Shown here piece by piece: positions 8,936 to 18,529 of a stretch of DNA of 64,000 nt. The stretch is from an uncultured Lachnospiraceae bacterium (GTDB lineage: Bacteria > Bacillota > Clostridia > Lachnospirales > Lachnospiraceae). Numbering within the stretch: the stretch's first letter is position 1; each line of letters begins with the position of its first letter. The stretch is from the NCBI GenBank assembly GCA_910585005.1, contig CAJUCN010000001.1:248001-312000 (forward strand), written 5' to 3'. Both the position numbers and the translations under genes were made by a program. The notes below the pieces were generated by a model that had not been told where the DNA came from, searched no databases, and saw only the letters and a program-made list of their open reading frames with translations.

Positions 8936-11256
8936 TTTCCGCCATCCTCCAAAACTTCTTTTTCTTCCGCAAATCTTGCATGAACCACTTTGGTCTCATT
9001 GCCCAACTCTATTTGAATTTCCCATTCCGCACTGATCAGATCCCCATTATCATCATACCACCCCAAAAACTGTTCGCCAGCGCCTATTTCCTTAACAGAC
9101 AACGTGACCGGATAATCGCTAAAATATAACCCCTGCCAAAAAACAAGATCTCTATCCATCGTTAAGGTGTTGATATGAAATTCTGCTGCATTTTCTTTGT
9201 TACACAGTAAGACAAGATAAACAGGATCCCCCGAAAGCTCAAATTCTTCTTTTAAATAAGTAACCGCCTTATCCCTCCGGTTCACAAAAAACTCCTTAAT
9301 AGCATCGGAATACTTGCCTGTATCACGATCCCCCAAATACCTGATCCTATTTAATTCATACGACGCTTCATATTCAGATAATATCTCATCCATTATTGTA
9401 AGCACATGAGTCTCTTCAAAATTATGATTGACCATATCCATAAAAGAAAGTACGAAATCCCTGCGGAATTGATCATTTTTCATAAGCTCTTTTATAATAG
9501 GATCATCCTGCCAGCACATTTCATTCCCGTTTTGAAATGTGTTTCTGTCGTAGGCATTCATGGCGCCCTCCGTATCCCAGACGCACCAGCGCCATTTTCC
9601 ATCTTCCTTTTCGTGTCCTCCTTCCGTAAGGCTCCTCCAACACCTTGCATTCCCCGGAAGCCAGTCCCAATCGTCCATATAAATCATGCTTCCGTAATAA
9701 TCAATAAAACTCTGCATATCCATGATTTCTGAAAGTTCCTCATAAATCTGATCAGAAGAAAGATCCTCTTTCAAATTAAGAAACTCTGTAATAGAATCCG
9801 GTGTAGACCCTTCATAAATCTCCACATGGTCTTTGTCTATCCCATAATTGTTCTGAAAATAAGATTCATCATACACTTCCGCCAAAGAGTAAAGTCCCCA
9901 ATACTCTCCGTTCAAAAAAACGTTGCACCGTATAAATTCCTGTGTCTCTACCTCCCTGTCCAAGATCAGCCGCTGGCTCAAAATATGCTTTAACTTTGAA
10001 TCATCCCTGTCTGAATAAATAAAAAATTTCCTTATCTTCTCACCTTGTCCAAAAATGCCCTCGTCAAAGGTTTCTTTGTCATCATACATTTCCCTTGCAT
10101 AAATGGAAAAACTTTTTTGCAGCGATCCTCTTGTTGTAGATCCATGGATCCGCATGCCGATCTGCCTGTTTAGCATTTCCTTTCCATTCTCATCCCAGAT
10201 TTCTATATGCCCTTCCCTTTCCGACTTTTTCCCTCTTCGTCTGTAATTGGCCGGAATCCAAAGTTCATCTTCCACACTGCCATCGTCTGGGCTATATGCA
10301 TCATAGTCTTTCCCTAAAACATAAATGCCCTCTTCATAGTCAAATAAGTTACCCGGATCGGTTACTAATGATACCGTATAAACTTCCCGGTATGCCGGGT
10401 TGTCCTGATATCCTACCAGGTAAGAGCCAGTCACGACATCACTGGTATTCCCATGATCATCGATACAGACAGCCCGTACGGTCATCACTTTATCTACCGG
10501 TTCCTCGGGGGTAAATTGGGAAACGGATGACAAATCTGTACGCGCCGTATACAGGTTGGGATTGCTTGAAATATTTTTCATTTCAATGGGGCCTGTATAT
10601 TTCAGACTATTACGATCCGGATCGCTCCCATCTAATGTATAAAAGATCTCTCCTTTTCCTTCTATTTCCAGGAAAAAATTTTCACAATAAAACCCTCCCT
10701 GCCTTGAAAAGCAAGGAGGCTCAACCTGTTTATCTGAAATGACTGCTGCGCCCTGATTGGAAAATCCTGCCGTAGACTGGGTCTTAGCCCATTCTTCTTC
10801 CATTCTGCTCCATGTGACATTTGTTTCAAGAGCCGGAATCTCTACTTGATCAATCATCTGGTCTCCTTTTGAAAAATAGAGTACCTCCCCCTTGGAGCTA
10901 ATTTGAAAATTCAAATCAAATTCTTCGTCCCCTTCCTTCCCCTTGGCATAAACAATGAAATATTCTCCAGCATCAAGATATCGATCCGGCAATTTACTCT
11001 TATTCATGGTTTTCCTGTCATCGGAAAGATAATAATCCCCCAAAAAGACCGCCTGATCCGTGGGATTATACAGTTCAATCCAGTCACAGTCCTCATATTG
11101 GTCTTTCAACCCTGTTGAGAAATTATTGCTGCATACTTCGTTGATGAGCAGGTGATTTCCTTCCACACGCACATGAGATATTTCCATATAATATATCCAG
11201 CATAATAGGAGCATCCCTCCTGCCAGACACAGTATGATTCTTCTGTTTCCTCTCAC
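8932..11256 (-). CDS. Secreted LTD / Fn3-assoc / CotH kinase-family protein
   Basis: 774 aa. An N-terminal hydrophobic segment (about 7-24) predicts export or membrane anchoring. A lamin-tail-like domain follows (about 36-150, LLINEVCSNN and WIELYNPTD), then a chitobiase/Fn3-associated module near 195-280 (IFYTLDGSDPD, YTGPI), then a CotH domain (about 290-680). The CotH part shows MRIHGSTTRG near 368-377, KSFSIY, NVFLNGEYWGLYSLAE and WDTEGAMN near 560-567, the last matching the acidic pair of CotH kinases. CotH proteins phosphorylate spore-coat proteins in Bacillus; others lie on cell surfaces. Start is GTG at 11256 with AAGGA four nt away. The role in this glycan locus is unknown. Confidence 0.82.
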   Translation of the reverse strand: MRGNRRIILCLAGGMLLLCWIYYMEISHVRVEGNHLLINEVCSNNFSTGLKDQYEDCDWIELYNPTDQAVFLGDYYLSDDRKTMNKSKLPDRYLDAGEYFIVYAKGKEGDEEFDLNFQISSKGEVLYFSKGDQMIDQVEIPALETNVTWSRMEEEWAKTQSTAGFSNQGAAVISDKQVEPPCFSRQGGFYCENFFLEIEGKGEIFYTLDGSDPDRNSLKYTGPIEMKNISSNPNLYTARTDLSSVSQFTPEEPVDKVMTVRAVCIDDHGNTSDVVTGSYLVGYQDNPAYREVYTVSLVTDPGNLFDYEEGIYVLGKDYDAYSPDDGSVEDELWIPANYRRRGKKSEREGHIEIWDENGKEMLNRQIGMRIHGSTTRGSLQKSFSIYAREMYDDKETFDEGIFGQGEKIRKFFIYSDRDDSKLKHILSQRLILDREVETQEFIRCNVFLNGEYWGLYSLAEVYDESYFQNNYGIDKDHVEIYEGSTPDSITEFLNLKEDLSSDQIYEELSEIMDMQSFIDYYGSMIYMDDWDWLPGNARCWRSLTEGGHEKEDGKWRWCVWDTEGAMNAYDRNTFQNGNEMCWQDDPIIKELMKNDQFRRDFVLSFMDMVNHNFEETHVLTIMDEILSEYEASYELNRIRYLGDRDTGKYSDAIKEFFVNRRDKAVTYLKEEFELSGDPVYLVLLCNKENAAEFHINTLTMDRDLVFWQGLYFSDYPVTLSVKEIGAGEQFLGWYDDNGDLISAEWEIQIELGNETKVVHARFAEEKEVLEDGGN

Positions 11257-11277
11257 TTAGTCCTTATGACTCCTTTC

Positions 11278-12183
11278 TTACGCCAATACCCCTTCCGGGC
11301 TTATAAATTTCCACCCTTTCCATAATTCTTCCATTTCTTCTTTTACAAACACCTGGCTGTTTTTCTGGATCGTTGGCCTGATCATTATTTTATGTTCACT
11401 GGGATTTAATCTTGCTCCCCAAAAACTAAACGTAGAGTTGGCACAGATGTTATGTTTACATTGGCTCATAAGCCAGATATCATAAAAACTGTCTTTTCCA
11501 TCATTGATATCCACCACTGTAAAATCCCTGCCTGTATAGTTACTTTTCACATAGGAACTATCATCGGAAAAGAGATAAAAATGGGCATTGGGTACCTTTT
11601 CCTTTATGGTTTCCATTGCTTTTTGGTAGTAAGCCGGCGTACAAATGTTACCAAACATTCCTTTATTTTCCGGATTTAGATAATCCCCCCGCCTGATGTG
11701 CATACTGACAGAGTCGCATTCCTGCATCTCCTTGGCCATCTCCCGGTTTAATGGGTTTTTGCTTGTTGGGAACTGGATCTTTTCTCTCAAGTCATATAAG
11801 ATATCTGCATAATATTTTTCACATGCAAAATACCCGGAAAGATACATATCCTCAAACGAAAAGATCTCCGGGTGGTACATTTTATTTTCGTGAAACCAGT
11901 GGACAGTAAACGGAAAACATTTTCTGCGGAATTTCCCTTTCCATCCCTCTGCGCCGATCAATTCCTCCCTTTCTTCCCGGGTACAAGTCTCATAAGCCAA
12001 CCTGTCAAAATAGGCAAGTTCAAATTCCCTTCCCGTAACTTTCCCGGTTTCCTTTTTTTCTTCCAGAGAATGAAACCAGGACAAATCCAGCCTGGCCTCT
12101 TTCCCCAAACGGACTAATTTCCGGTACAATGCATATTGCTGGAGCTGGTTCCCAAGCCCCCCTGCAACCTGAATGATAATCAT
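11278..12183 (-). CDS. GT11 alpha-1,2-fucosyltransferase family protein
   Basis: 301 aa. The N-terminal MIIIQVAGGLGNQLQQYA and the HIRRGDY motif (162-168) identify GT11, and the SNSxFSxWGA-type region (CANSTFSFWGA) is present. GT11 enzymes transfer fucose from GDP-fucose, usually alpha-1,2 to galactose, although related members may use other donors. ATG at 12183 was chosen because GGAGG lies six nt before it and the GGLGNQ motif sits at its normal distance; a longer reading would run into the upstream hydrolase gene. No GDP-fucose synthesis genes (gmd, fcl) are in the window. Confidence 0.9.
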   Translation of the reverse strand: MIIIQVAGGLGNQLQQYALYRKLVRLGKEARLDLSWFHSLEEKKETGKVTGREFELAYFDRLAYETCTREEREELIGAEGWKGKFRRKCFPFTVHWFHENKMYHPEIFSFEDMYLSGYFACEKYYADILYDLREKIQFPTSKNPLNREMAKEMQECDSVSMHIRRGDYLNPENKGMFGNICTPAYYQKAMETIKEKVPNAHFYLFSDDSSYVKSNYTGRDFTVVDINDGKDSFYDIWLMSQCKHNICANSTFSFWGARLNPSEHKIMIRPTIQKNSQVFVKEEMEELWKGWKFISPEGVLA

Positions 12184-12197
12184 ATAACTCCTCCATC

Positions 12198-13265
12198 CTA
12201 CGATTCCTCTTCCGCCGTAAGTGCAAACAAAGACAGGGCCGGCCCCAGTGACCACGGATACGCGCCGTAGTTCTGGGGATACATGCTAAATCCCTGACAT
12301 TCCGCCAGCGCGCCATAAATTTTTCCTTCCTTAACAGAACCAAGCAGCGCATCCCGTCCTCTGATCATCCGGGATCTGTGGATTCCGATTAACACTCTAT
12401 TTTCCAGCGACTGTGCAATAGAATACAAGATCAGTCCCGTTGCCGAAGTATCTACCGGCCCATCCTTCGCTCCAAGCTGCCAGCTATAAAGGCCCCCATC
12501 CAACTGATAAGCCTCCACTTTATCCACAAGCCTTCTGTAAGCTTGCTTGATGGCTTCATAACCGGAATCATGCTCATTTAAGTACGCCAGCGTTCCCGAC
12601 ATCCCCAGCATCAGCCAGCCTACAGCCCTTCCCCATCCGATAATGCCATATTTCACACCACTCTCATACTGATAGCCGTGATAGGGAAGGCTGGTCTTTT
12701 CATCCATACCGCACCCAATGAAATTTTGGATCTGGGTCACGGCAAGACTGATTGCATGGATATCCCCGTATGTACTGCCATATTTACACAAAAACGGGCA
12801 CACCATCCCGATCATATCGGCAAAAATATAACCGTTTCCCTGCTTCGGCCGGTAAATAAGGCTTCCTGATGCATCCCGCTCATGATGATACAAAAATTTT
12901 GCCATATTCTCTGCGGCGGATTTATATTTTTCCTCACCTGTGATCTGATGCAAGTCTATGAGCGCCATCCCGCTTACCATATCATCCACATAATAGAGCT
13001 TTTGCCCTGACCGGATCCAGCTATCATAATATTTTCTCAGATGATCAACAATGATTCTTGCCTCATCTGAGTTTTTATTTTTTTGGTAATAACTAACCAA
13101 TCCTTCAGCAAGAAGGCCATTGGGCCAATTGATCTTGTCAATAGGTTCTACAGCCTTTCCTGCCAGCATCCTGGCAGTTCTTTTTAGATAATACCCTGCT
13201 TTTCTTTTTGGATAGTTCAATAATTCTAATTCGGCTTCTTTCACCATCTCAATCATAGAATCCAT
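12198..13265 (-). CDS. GH88/GH105 unsaturated uronyl hydrolase-like protein
   Basis: 355 aa with the alpha/alpha-toroid repeats of the YteR/UGL family and no signal peptide, so probably cytoplasmic. Candidate catalytic acids are present: the DD pair at 94-95 (YYVDDMVSG) and D150 (YIFADMIG), close to Asp88 and Asp149 of UGL. GWGRAVGW further on matches the WxRGxGW region. The family hydrates unsaturated uronic acid at the end of lyase-cut oligosaccharides. It is flanked by a DUF6056 membrane protein and a GT11. Start at 13265 follows an AAAGGAG run; an ATG at 13256 has better spacing and is a fair alternative. Catabolic function in a biosynthetic operon is unexpected. Confidence 0.82.
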   Translation of the reverse strand: MDSMIEMVKEAELELLNYPKRKAGYYLKRTARMLAGKAVEPIDKINWPNGLLAEGLVSYYQKNKNSDEARIIVDHLRKYYDSWIRSGQKLYYVDDMVSGMALIDLHQITGEEKYKSAAENMAKFLYHHERDASGSLIYRPKQGNGYIFADMIGMVCPFLCKYGSTYGDIHAISLAVTQIQNFIGCGMDEKTSLPYHGYQYESGVKYGIIGWGRAVGWLMLGMSGTLAYLNEHDSGYEAIKQAYRRLVDKVEAYQLDGGLYSWQLGAKDGPVDTSATGLILYSIAQSLENRVLIGIHRSRMIRGRDALLGSVKEGKIYGALAECQGFSMYPQNYGAYPWSLGPALSLFALTAEEES

Positions 13266-14784
13266 CTCCTTTCCTTTTCTCTTCCCACTCACTCCTGGGC
13301 ATTGCGATCACACAATCTTTCCCATAAAACTGACTCATTACGAAATTAGTCCATGCACCCGGATCGTCTGTGGCCGGCATGGACATCAGTGGCCCTTGTT
13401 CGTCATTTATAAACGGAATCACTGCATTTTTTACCTTCTCATCCGTAAGGATTGACGTTTGCAGTTCCATCTGTTCTTTGTAATCTGCTGCCTGTCCGCT
13501 TCCGATATACTCCAGGCACACCCATAAAGTACTGTTCTTTATCCCGCTCCTTAAGAATACCAAAAGGACAAAACAACAAAAAAGCCCTGGTATAACCACC
13601 TTTTTGTGAAGCAGGCTTTCTTCCGTTCCCATTCTTTCTATGATCCATGATGCCATAATTTCCAAACATCCCAAAGCAGCCAATAAAAACACTAAAAAAT
13701 TCGTATTGTCTACGCCTCTGGAAACCTCTACACCCGCGTATATTTCAGGCGCCTGCATCGCACAATACAGGCAAAGCAGCGCCAACATTCCAATCAGTGG
13801 ATGTTTCTGACTCTTTTTCCCTGTGCTTATATTTGCTTCAAGCAAAATTAAGAACAATACCGCAAGTCCAACAAGCACAAGAGGTTTTTCTTGTAAATAG
13901 CTGGCGGCATCCCTTGCGCCTTCCAAAAAACACTTGCCAATCGTCCCAAAAGCTCTCCCAAACGAAAGGCCAAACTCTTCTCCGCCTCTCACTTTATTCC
14001 CCGGAGCTTTCATACTGATCACCAGGCCTATTGTTTCCAATATGACCGGAATCAATAACAAAAAAACTTTTTTATTTTTATGCTCTAAAAAAAACAAAAG
14101 CATAAAATACCCTGACACAATTAGAGAAAACAACGCCGGCTGATAACTGGATCCCCCAAGCAGCAGCATGAGGGCGCTGCACAGCGTCAAATAGCGGATC
14201 TGGTAGTTTTTTACAAACCGGATCAAAGACCATACGACGATCTGGCACATAGCAAAAGGAAGCATATAATGTGCACAGCCATTAAACCAAAAAATAGCTG
14301 ATTTCGTACTTGGCACAAATTGTATACTGATCAGTAAATACACCCATATGACCAGCAAGACGCTCCGTCTGCTAAACCCACATTCTTTCTTAAATAGCTG
14401 CCAAAACAAAAGTATGGTGCTTCCTATCCACAAAAAGAGCATCAAAAATACCACCAGCACATACCCATGATCCTGAAAAACCTCCGGTTGAAGGGAAAAC
14501 ACCGCTATACTAAACCATGTCCCCTGCCAACTCACATAATACTGTCTCACTGTCTCTCCAACTGCCTTTGCCACTTCCACCAGGGAATGGGAACCCATCC
14601 ACGCTGCCCGGGTATAAACTCCATAGCCATAATCATCCCCCGATGCCCTGTTAAAAAAGGACAAATAGCAGATAGGAATCAGCGATATCACAAAGAAAAA
14701 GAAAGCCACCCATGAGATATGTTTCACTGACAAAAATTTACATATCCGATCGTAAAACCTCTTTATAGATCTTATTTCTTTCAT
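13249..14784 (-). CDS. DUF6056-like polytopic membrane protein (putative GT-C)
   Basis: 511 aa with about eleven hydrophobic segments. The first presumed outer loop holds RASGDDYGYG, an acidic motif placed as in GT-C glycosyltransferases that use polyprenyl-phosphate sugars. The sequence resembles the DUF6056 group of uncharacterised proteins common in Gram-positive polysaccharide loci. It starts 4 nt after the Wzx flippase gene and overlaps the hydrolase gene by 17 nt. An extracytoplasmic sugar-transfer role on the flipped glycan is inferred from fold and position only. Spacing from AAAGG to the ATG is 10 nt. Confidence 0.7.
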   Translation of the reverse strand: MKEIRSIKRFYDRICKFLSVKHISWVAFFFFVISLIPICYLSFFNRASGDDYGYGVYTRAAWMGSHSLVEVAKAVGETVRQYYVSWQGTWFSIAVFSLQPEVFQDHGYVLVVFLMLFLWIGSTILLFWQLFKKECGFSRRSVLLVIWVYLLISIQFVPSTKSAIFWFNGCAHYMLPFAMCQIVVWSLIRFVKNYQIRYLTLCSALMLLLGGSSYQPALFSLIVSGYFMLLFFLEHKNKKVFLLLIPVILETIGLVISMKAPGNKVRGGEEFGLSFGRAFGTIGKCFLEGARDAASYLQEKPLVLVGLAVLFLILLEANISTGKKSQKHPLIGMLALLCLYCAMQAPEIYAGVEVSRGVDNTNFLVFLLAALGCLEIMASWIIERMGTEESLLHKKVVIPGLFCCFVLLVFLRSGIKNSTLWVCLEYIGSGQAADYKEQMELQTSILTDEKVKNAVIPFINDEQGPLMSMPATDDPGAWTNFVMSQFYGKDCVIAMPRSEWEEKRKGDGFYD

Positions 14785-14788
14785 AAGA

Positions 14789-16327
14789 CTACGACCTTTG
14801 CCCCTTTCCCAGTTTCTTTCTCACGATCCCCCACAAATACCCAAACTCTTCCGTTCTTCCAAATAAAAGGAGAAACACGCCGTTAAAGACGATCACAACC
14901 AGCACAAACATCCCCGCAAAACCCCAAACTGTTATTTCCTGCAACACGACACTTTTTACTCCTGCAAGAACTGCCAATACGCCCAGGATCACCGTCAAAT
15001 ATTTCACAGAATCCACAAAATAAGCCCTTGCATCCCTGTCAAAACATGCCTTATATATGATAAATGGCTTCGTCACATTGGCGATCAGCCCGGAAACGAT
15101 CGTTCCCACATAAACACCTGACAGTCCGATCTTTTGTACCAGCGCAATAGAAATGACCAAATTCACTGCGCCTTGCAGTAACGCCAAATACTTATCCTGC
15201 TCAAAAACGCCTGCCGCCGTCTTAAAATTAGACAGCACAATCCTGTCCCCTTTAAAATAATAATCCGTCAGGATCAATCCTACCACTGTTGCCGGCAGCG
15301 TCTTTCCCGGCCCTACGGAGGGCCAGAGTATGATAAGAGGCGTCAGCAAAAGGAAAAATCCCACCGCCGAAAACCCATAGATCCAACAGGCAAAAAAGCG
15401 GTATACCCGAAACATCTGATACTGCTTGTCTTTAGACTCTGTGGCAATCAGATTGCCAAAACTGGACAGCACGGAATTAAAAATAATATTTACAAAATTA
15501 GATACGGAGGTCAATATCATATTGTAATTTCCCACATATCCAACTAATGTGACATTGATAAAACTGGAAATGATCATGCTGTCTGTCTGCAGCCTTGCCA
15601 CATCCCCAATTTTGTGAAACATCAGCGCTTTCGTCTTTTGTACCACTTCCCCGGTCTCTTCCCTTGAAAGCCGTGCCACATTCCGGTCCTTTAAATAAGG
15701 ATACCTGCGGTTTAAATAATCGCTGACAAAGATCTTTTGTACCAGTTCCACAAACGCCGCCGTCAACAGATACAGATAAAAATTCCTTGTGGCAAGTATC
15801 ACGCCGATCTGCAAAGTCACCGTGATCATTTTCGTAACCGTAATGACATTTGTCTGAATATAATTTTTTTGCTCCGCATTCACCAGGCTGTATTTATAGG
15901 CCACAAAATAAGAACTCACCGTATTAAATAAAAAGATAAAATAATACAGCGTCATGTCCCTGACACTGACCCCCTCCGGCTGTTTCACCAGATAAGGCAA
16001 AAAAGGAGATACCAAAAGTCCTGCTGCACCGATCACCAGTCCGATCACACGGTATGCCTTCCGGTACAACAGCATATAAGATTTGATCTTCTCATAATCT
16101 TTCCGCGCCACCGGGCCGTACAGGCTGTAATTCAGCGCCGTCCCTACCCCCAGCTCCGCCATCGAAAGCACCGATAAAAGGCTTGTATACAGATCATTGA
16201 CACCATTAAGCGTATCCCCCAAATGGGCAATGAAAATACTGCGCAGGACAAACCCAAGTATCTGGGTGGTCAAATTGCCAATATATCCAAAAACTATATT
16301 TCTCGCTGCCGACTGGACTCTTCCCAT
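14789..16327 (-). CDS. wzx: Wzx-type oligosaccharide flippase
   Basis: 512 aa with about fourteen membrane helices and the N-terminal NIVFGYIGNLTTQILGF pattern of Gram-positive polysaccharide biosynthesis flippases (MOP superfamily). Such proteins move undecaprenyl-diphosphate-linked repeat units across the membrane without ATP. It overlaps the pyruvyltransferase gene by 34 nt and is followed by a DUF6056 protein. The same window encodes three ABC-type flippases, so two different export mechanisms coexist. The start ATG has only a weak ribosome binding site (GGGGAAG far upstream), consistent with translational coupling. Confidence 0.92.
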   Translation of the reverse strand: MGRVQSAARNIVFGYIGNLTTQILGFVLRSIFIAHLGDTLNGVNDLYTSLLSVLSMAELGVGTALNYSLYGPVARKDYEKIKSYMLLYRKAYRVIGLVIGAAGLLVSPFLPYLVKQPEGVSVRDMTLYYFIFLFNTVSSYFVAYKYSLVNAEQKNYIQTNVITVTKMITVTLQIGVILATRNFYLYLLTAAFVELVQKIFVSDYLNRRYPYLKDRNVARLSREETGEVVQKTKALMFHKIGDVARLQTDSMIISSFINVTLVGYVGNYNMILTSVSNFVNIIFNSVLSSFGNLIATESKDKQYQMFRVYRFFACWIYGFSAVGFFLLLTPLIILWPSVGPGKTLPATVVGLILTDYYFKGDRIVLSNFKTAAGVFEQDKYLALLQGAVNLVISIALVQKIGLSGVYVGTIVSGLIANVTKPFIIYKACFDRDARAYFVDSVKYLTVILGVLAVLAGVKSVVLQEITVWGFAGMFVLVVIVFNGVFLLLFGRTEEFGYLWGIVRKKLGKGQRS

Positions 16328-17499
16328 AATCTGTCTACTTCTTCCCCTGCTAATAACGCTTGTTTTTGATACTCAGGCATTAGATGGATCAGCCTGTCCT
16401 GAATCTGCCTTTGATGATTCTGCAGCCACCTAAATCCTTTCACCAGATCCTCCTTTTCCCGGAGGCTTTGTACCGGAATCACATAATGTTCCTCTGTGCC
16501 AAACAAATCTTTGGCAATTCCCCTTGCTTTCACAGAATATCCCACTACCAGAGTAGGCACACAGGAGGAATAGGCCGCTATCGTGGCATGTGTTCTTGCC
16601 CCTACAAACAGACTGCACCGCTCAATATATCCTTTTAACTCTTCACAGGAGGCGTCCTTTACTTCCACCACCCTGCCGCTGTCCCTAAACTCATCATATA
16701 ACTGACGGACCGGCTGCCTGTCGTCATTCTTTTCCCACACCACATGGGGAATCAGGGCAACCTGCATACCAGTATGTTTTATGATAAACCGGATCAGTTC
16801 CCGGTAACACGCCATCGTAATTCCAGGCTGCTTCTCCTTTCCCTGGATCATGGGGCTGATGTTAATCCCCACGGTATTTTTTTCTGTAAACCCTTCCGGC
16901 AGGGGAAGATACTTTGCTTTTAAGGTAAACGCCGGATCCGGACAGCAAAGAATCTTAGGCCCTTCCATCTCCTTTCCACGCGCAAAAGCCCTTTGTAATG
17001 CATCAAAAGTAATGGATTCCCTGGCAATAATGGTATGATACACCGACAAATCGGTTACGATTTCTTTTTTGTCCAAAAGTTCAGGTTCAATGGAGCAGCC
17101 CAAAAGCGCTGTTCTTGTCCCTGCCCTGGAAAAGGCCGAATTGGCCAGGCGCAGGTCGTTTAGCATGTTTTCATAACAATAGTTATCCCCTCCAATGGAG
17201 ATGGCAAGCGGGAACTTCCGTTTAAAGACTTTCCGGTAACGATACCGGATAAAGCTTTCCGCATCACCTGTTATTTTACGATAAATATAGTACAGTACAT
17301 GAGCAAGTTTATGATTGTCAAAACTGCGCTCCTGCATCACTTCACATAACCCGTCCAGGGAATACTTCTTATCTTCTAATGCCCGGTAACTTACCAGCAA
17401 AACCCTTTCTTTTACCATATGGCATAAACTGTTTACGATGGCCTCGCAGCCATGGTTCCCACTGCCTGCATGCATATATAAGATCAACTGTTTTTCCAT
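16294..17499 (-). CDS. Polysaccharide pyruvyltransferase family protein
   Basis: 401 aa, cytoplasmic. The N-terminal AGSGNHGCEAIV and the C-terminal CSLFVGARTHATIAAYSSCVPTL are hallmarks of the PF04230 family (CsaB, WcaK, EpsO), with ISIGGDNYCY and GINISP between them. Characterised members add a pyruvate ketal from phosphoenolpyruvate to a sugar of the lipid-linked unit, giving a negative charge and in some bacteria an anchor for SLH-domain proteins. GAGG lies 7 nt before the ATG. It sits between a GT2 gene and the Wzx gene, so modification before export is likely. Some family members have other or unknown reactions. Confidence 0.88.
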   Translation of the reverse strand: MEKQLILYMHAGSGNHGCEAIVNSLCHMVKERVLLVSYRALEDKKYSLDGLCEVMQERSFDNHKLAHVLYYIYRKITGDAESFIRYRYRKVFKRKFPLAISIGGDNYCYENMLNDLRLANSAFSRAGTRTALLGCSIEPELLDKKEIVTDLSVYHTIIARESITFDALQRAFARGKEMEGPKILCCPDPAFTLKAKYLPLPEGFTEKNTVGINISPMIQGKEKQPGITMACYRELIRFIIKHTGMQVALIPHVVWEKNDDRQPVRQLYDEFRDSGRVVEVKDASCEELKGYIERCSLFVGARTHATIAAYSSCVPTLVVGYSVKARGIAKDLFGTEEHYVIPVQSLREKEDLVKGFRWLQNHQRQIQDRLIHLMPEYQKQALLAGEEVDRLWEESSRQREI

Positions 17500-17508
17500 T
17501 CATTAGCC

Positions 17509-18504
17509 TCACTTTAAATATTTCCGAAAATGATAGAGCCATAAGTAAAATCCTGGCGCCTTTGTAAATAGTTTTATTTTCCTTTTGTATCCTTTTGGCA
17601 GCCTTTCATAGGCGCCCTTCACCTGTAGGTTCTCTCTAAGCTTTTCCAGGCAGACCTGAATATCATCCCCATGCGCCCCTCTCTCTGCTCCCGATAGAAA
17701 GGCTAATTTTCCCGCCACAAGCATGATCGCCACAAGCAGCCTTTCCGTAGCCCTGACCCTCATGCTATAATCCATCTGTACTGCCAGATCCCTGGCCATC
17801 TCCCAGCAAGTGATCTGATCCATATAAGCAGGCGTAAACTTCCTGTTCATTGCCCCAATCGGATTCCGGTAATACCCGTATCCTTTCCAATCAATGGTCA
17901 CTACTTTTCTCACATCCGGAAGAATATCCAATAAGAAGAGCATATCCTCCCCAATGGTAAGTCCTTGACGGAACCGGTGTTCTCCAATGATTTTTCTTTT
18001 ATAAAGCTTAGCCCAGCAGCGGGTATCCTTTCCTTCCACCACCTGTTCAAACAACTCATCCCTTTGAAAGATACAAAGCCCCCTTGAATCACCTTCTTCG
18101 GCTTTCCTGCCCATACCTTCCCATTCCTCTTCATTTCCCCATGAGAAAAAACCACATCCGGCCACATCGCTGCTTGTCCGGATCAGGGCATCGTAAAGGG
18201 ACTGTATCATTTGCGGGCAAAGCCGGTCATCCGCATCCACAAACATCAAATATTCCCCGCCGGATTTCTCAATCCCTGCATTTCTGGCAACGGACACGCC
18301 TTCATCCTTTAAAGAAATAAGACGGATATTGTCATATCTCTCCAGCAGATCCCGGCAAATCTCCCCTGTATGATCCGTTGAGCCATCATCTACCAGAATG
18401 ATTTCCTTATCCGGATAAGTTTGCTGCTGAATACTTTCTATACAATTTATCAAACAGTCCTGCCCGTTATAAACCGGGACGATCACACTGATCAAAGCCC
18501 CCAT
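17509..18504 (-). CDS. GT2-family glycosyltransferase
   Basis: 331-aa GT-A enzyme: ISVIVPVYNG at the start, DDGSTDHT in the nucleotide site and a metal-binding DADD (MFVDADDRL) near residue 90. The rest is soluble apart from a hydrophobic C-terminal patch. It is the second of two tandem GT2 genes (the first ends at 18530) and precedes the pyruvyltransferase. Donor and linkage cannot be read from sequence. Ribosome binding site AGGTGGAG is close to the ATG. Confidence 0.9.
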   Translation of the reverse strand: MGALISVIVPVYNGQDCLINCIESIQQQTYPDKEIILVDDGSTDHTGEICRDLLERYDNIRLISLKDEGVSVARNAGIEKSGGEYLMFVDADDRLCPQMIQSLYDALIRTSSDVAGCGFFSWGNEEEWEGMGRKAEEGDSRGLCIFQRDELFEQVVEGKDTRCWAKLYKRKIIGEHRFRQGLTIGEDMLFLLDILPDVRKVVTIDWKGYGYYRNPIGAMNRKFTPAYMDQITCWEMARDLAVQMDYSMRVRATERLLVAIMLVAGKLAFLSGAERGAHGDDIQVCLEKLRENLQVKGAYERLPKGYKRKIKLFTKAPGFYLWLYHFRKYLK

Positions 18505-18529
18505 CTCTCCACCTGCTTATTCCAAAAGT

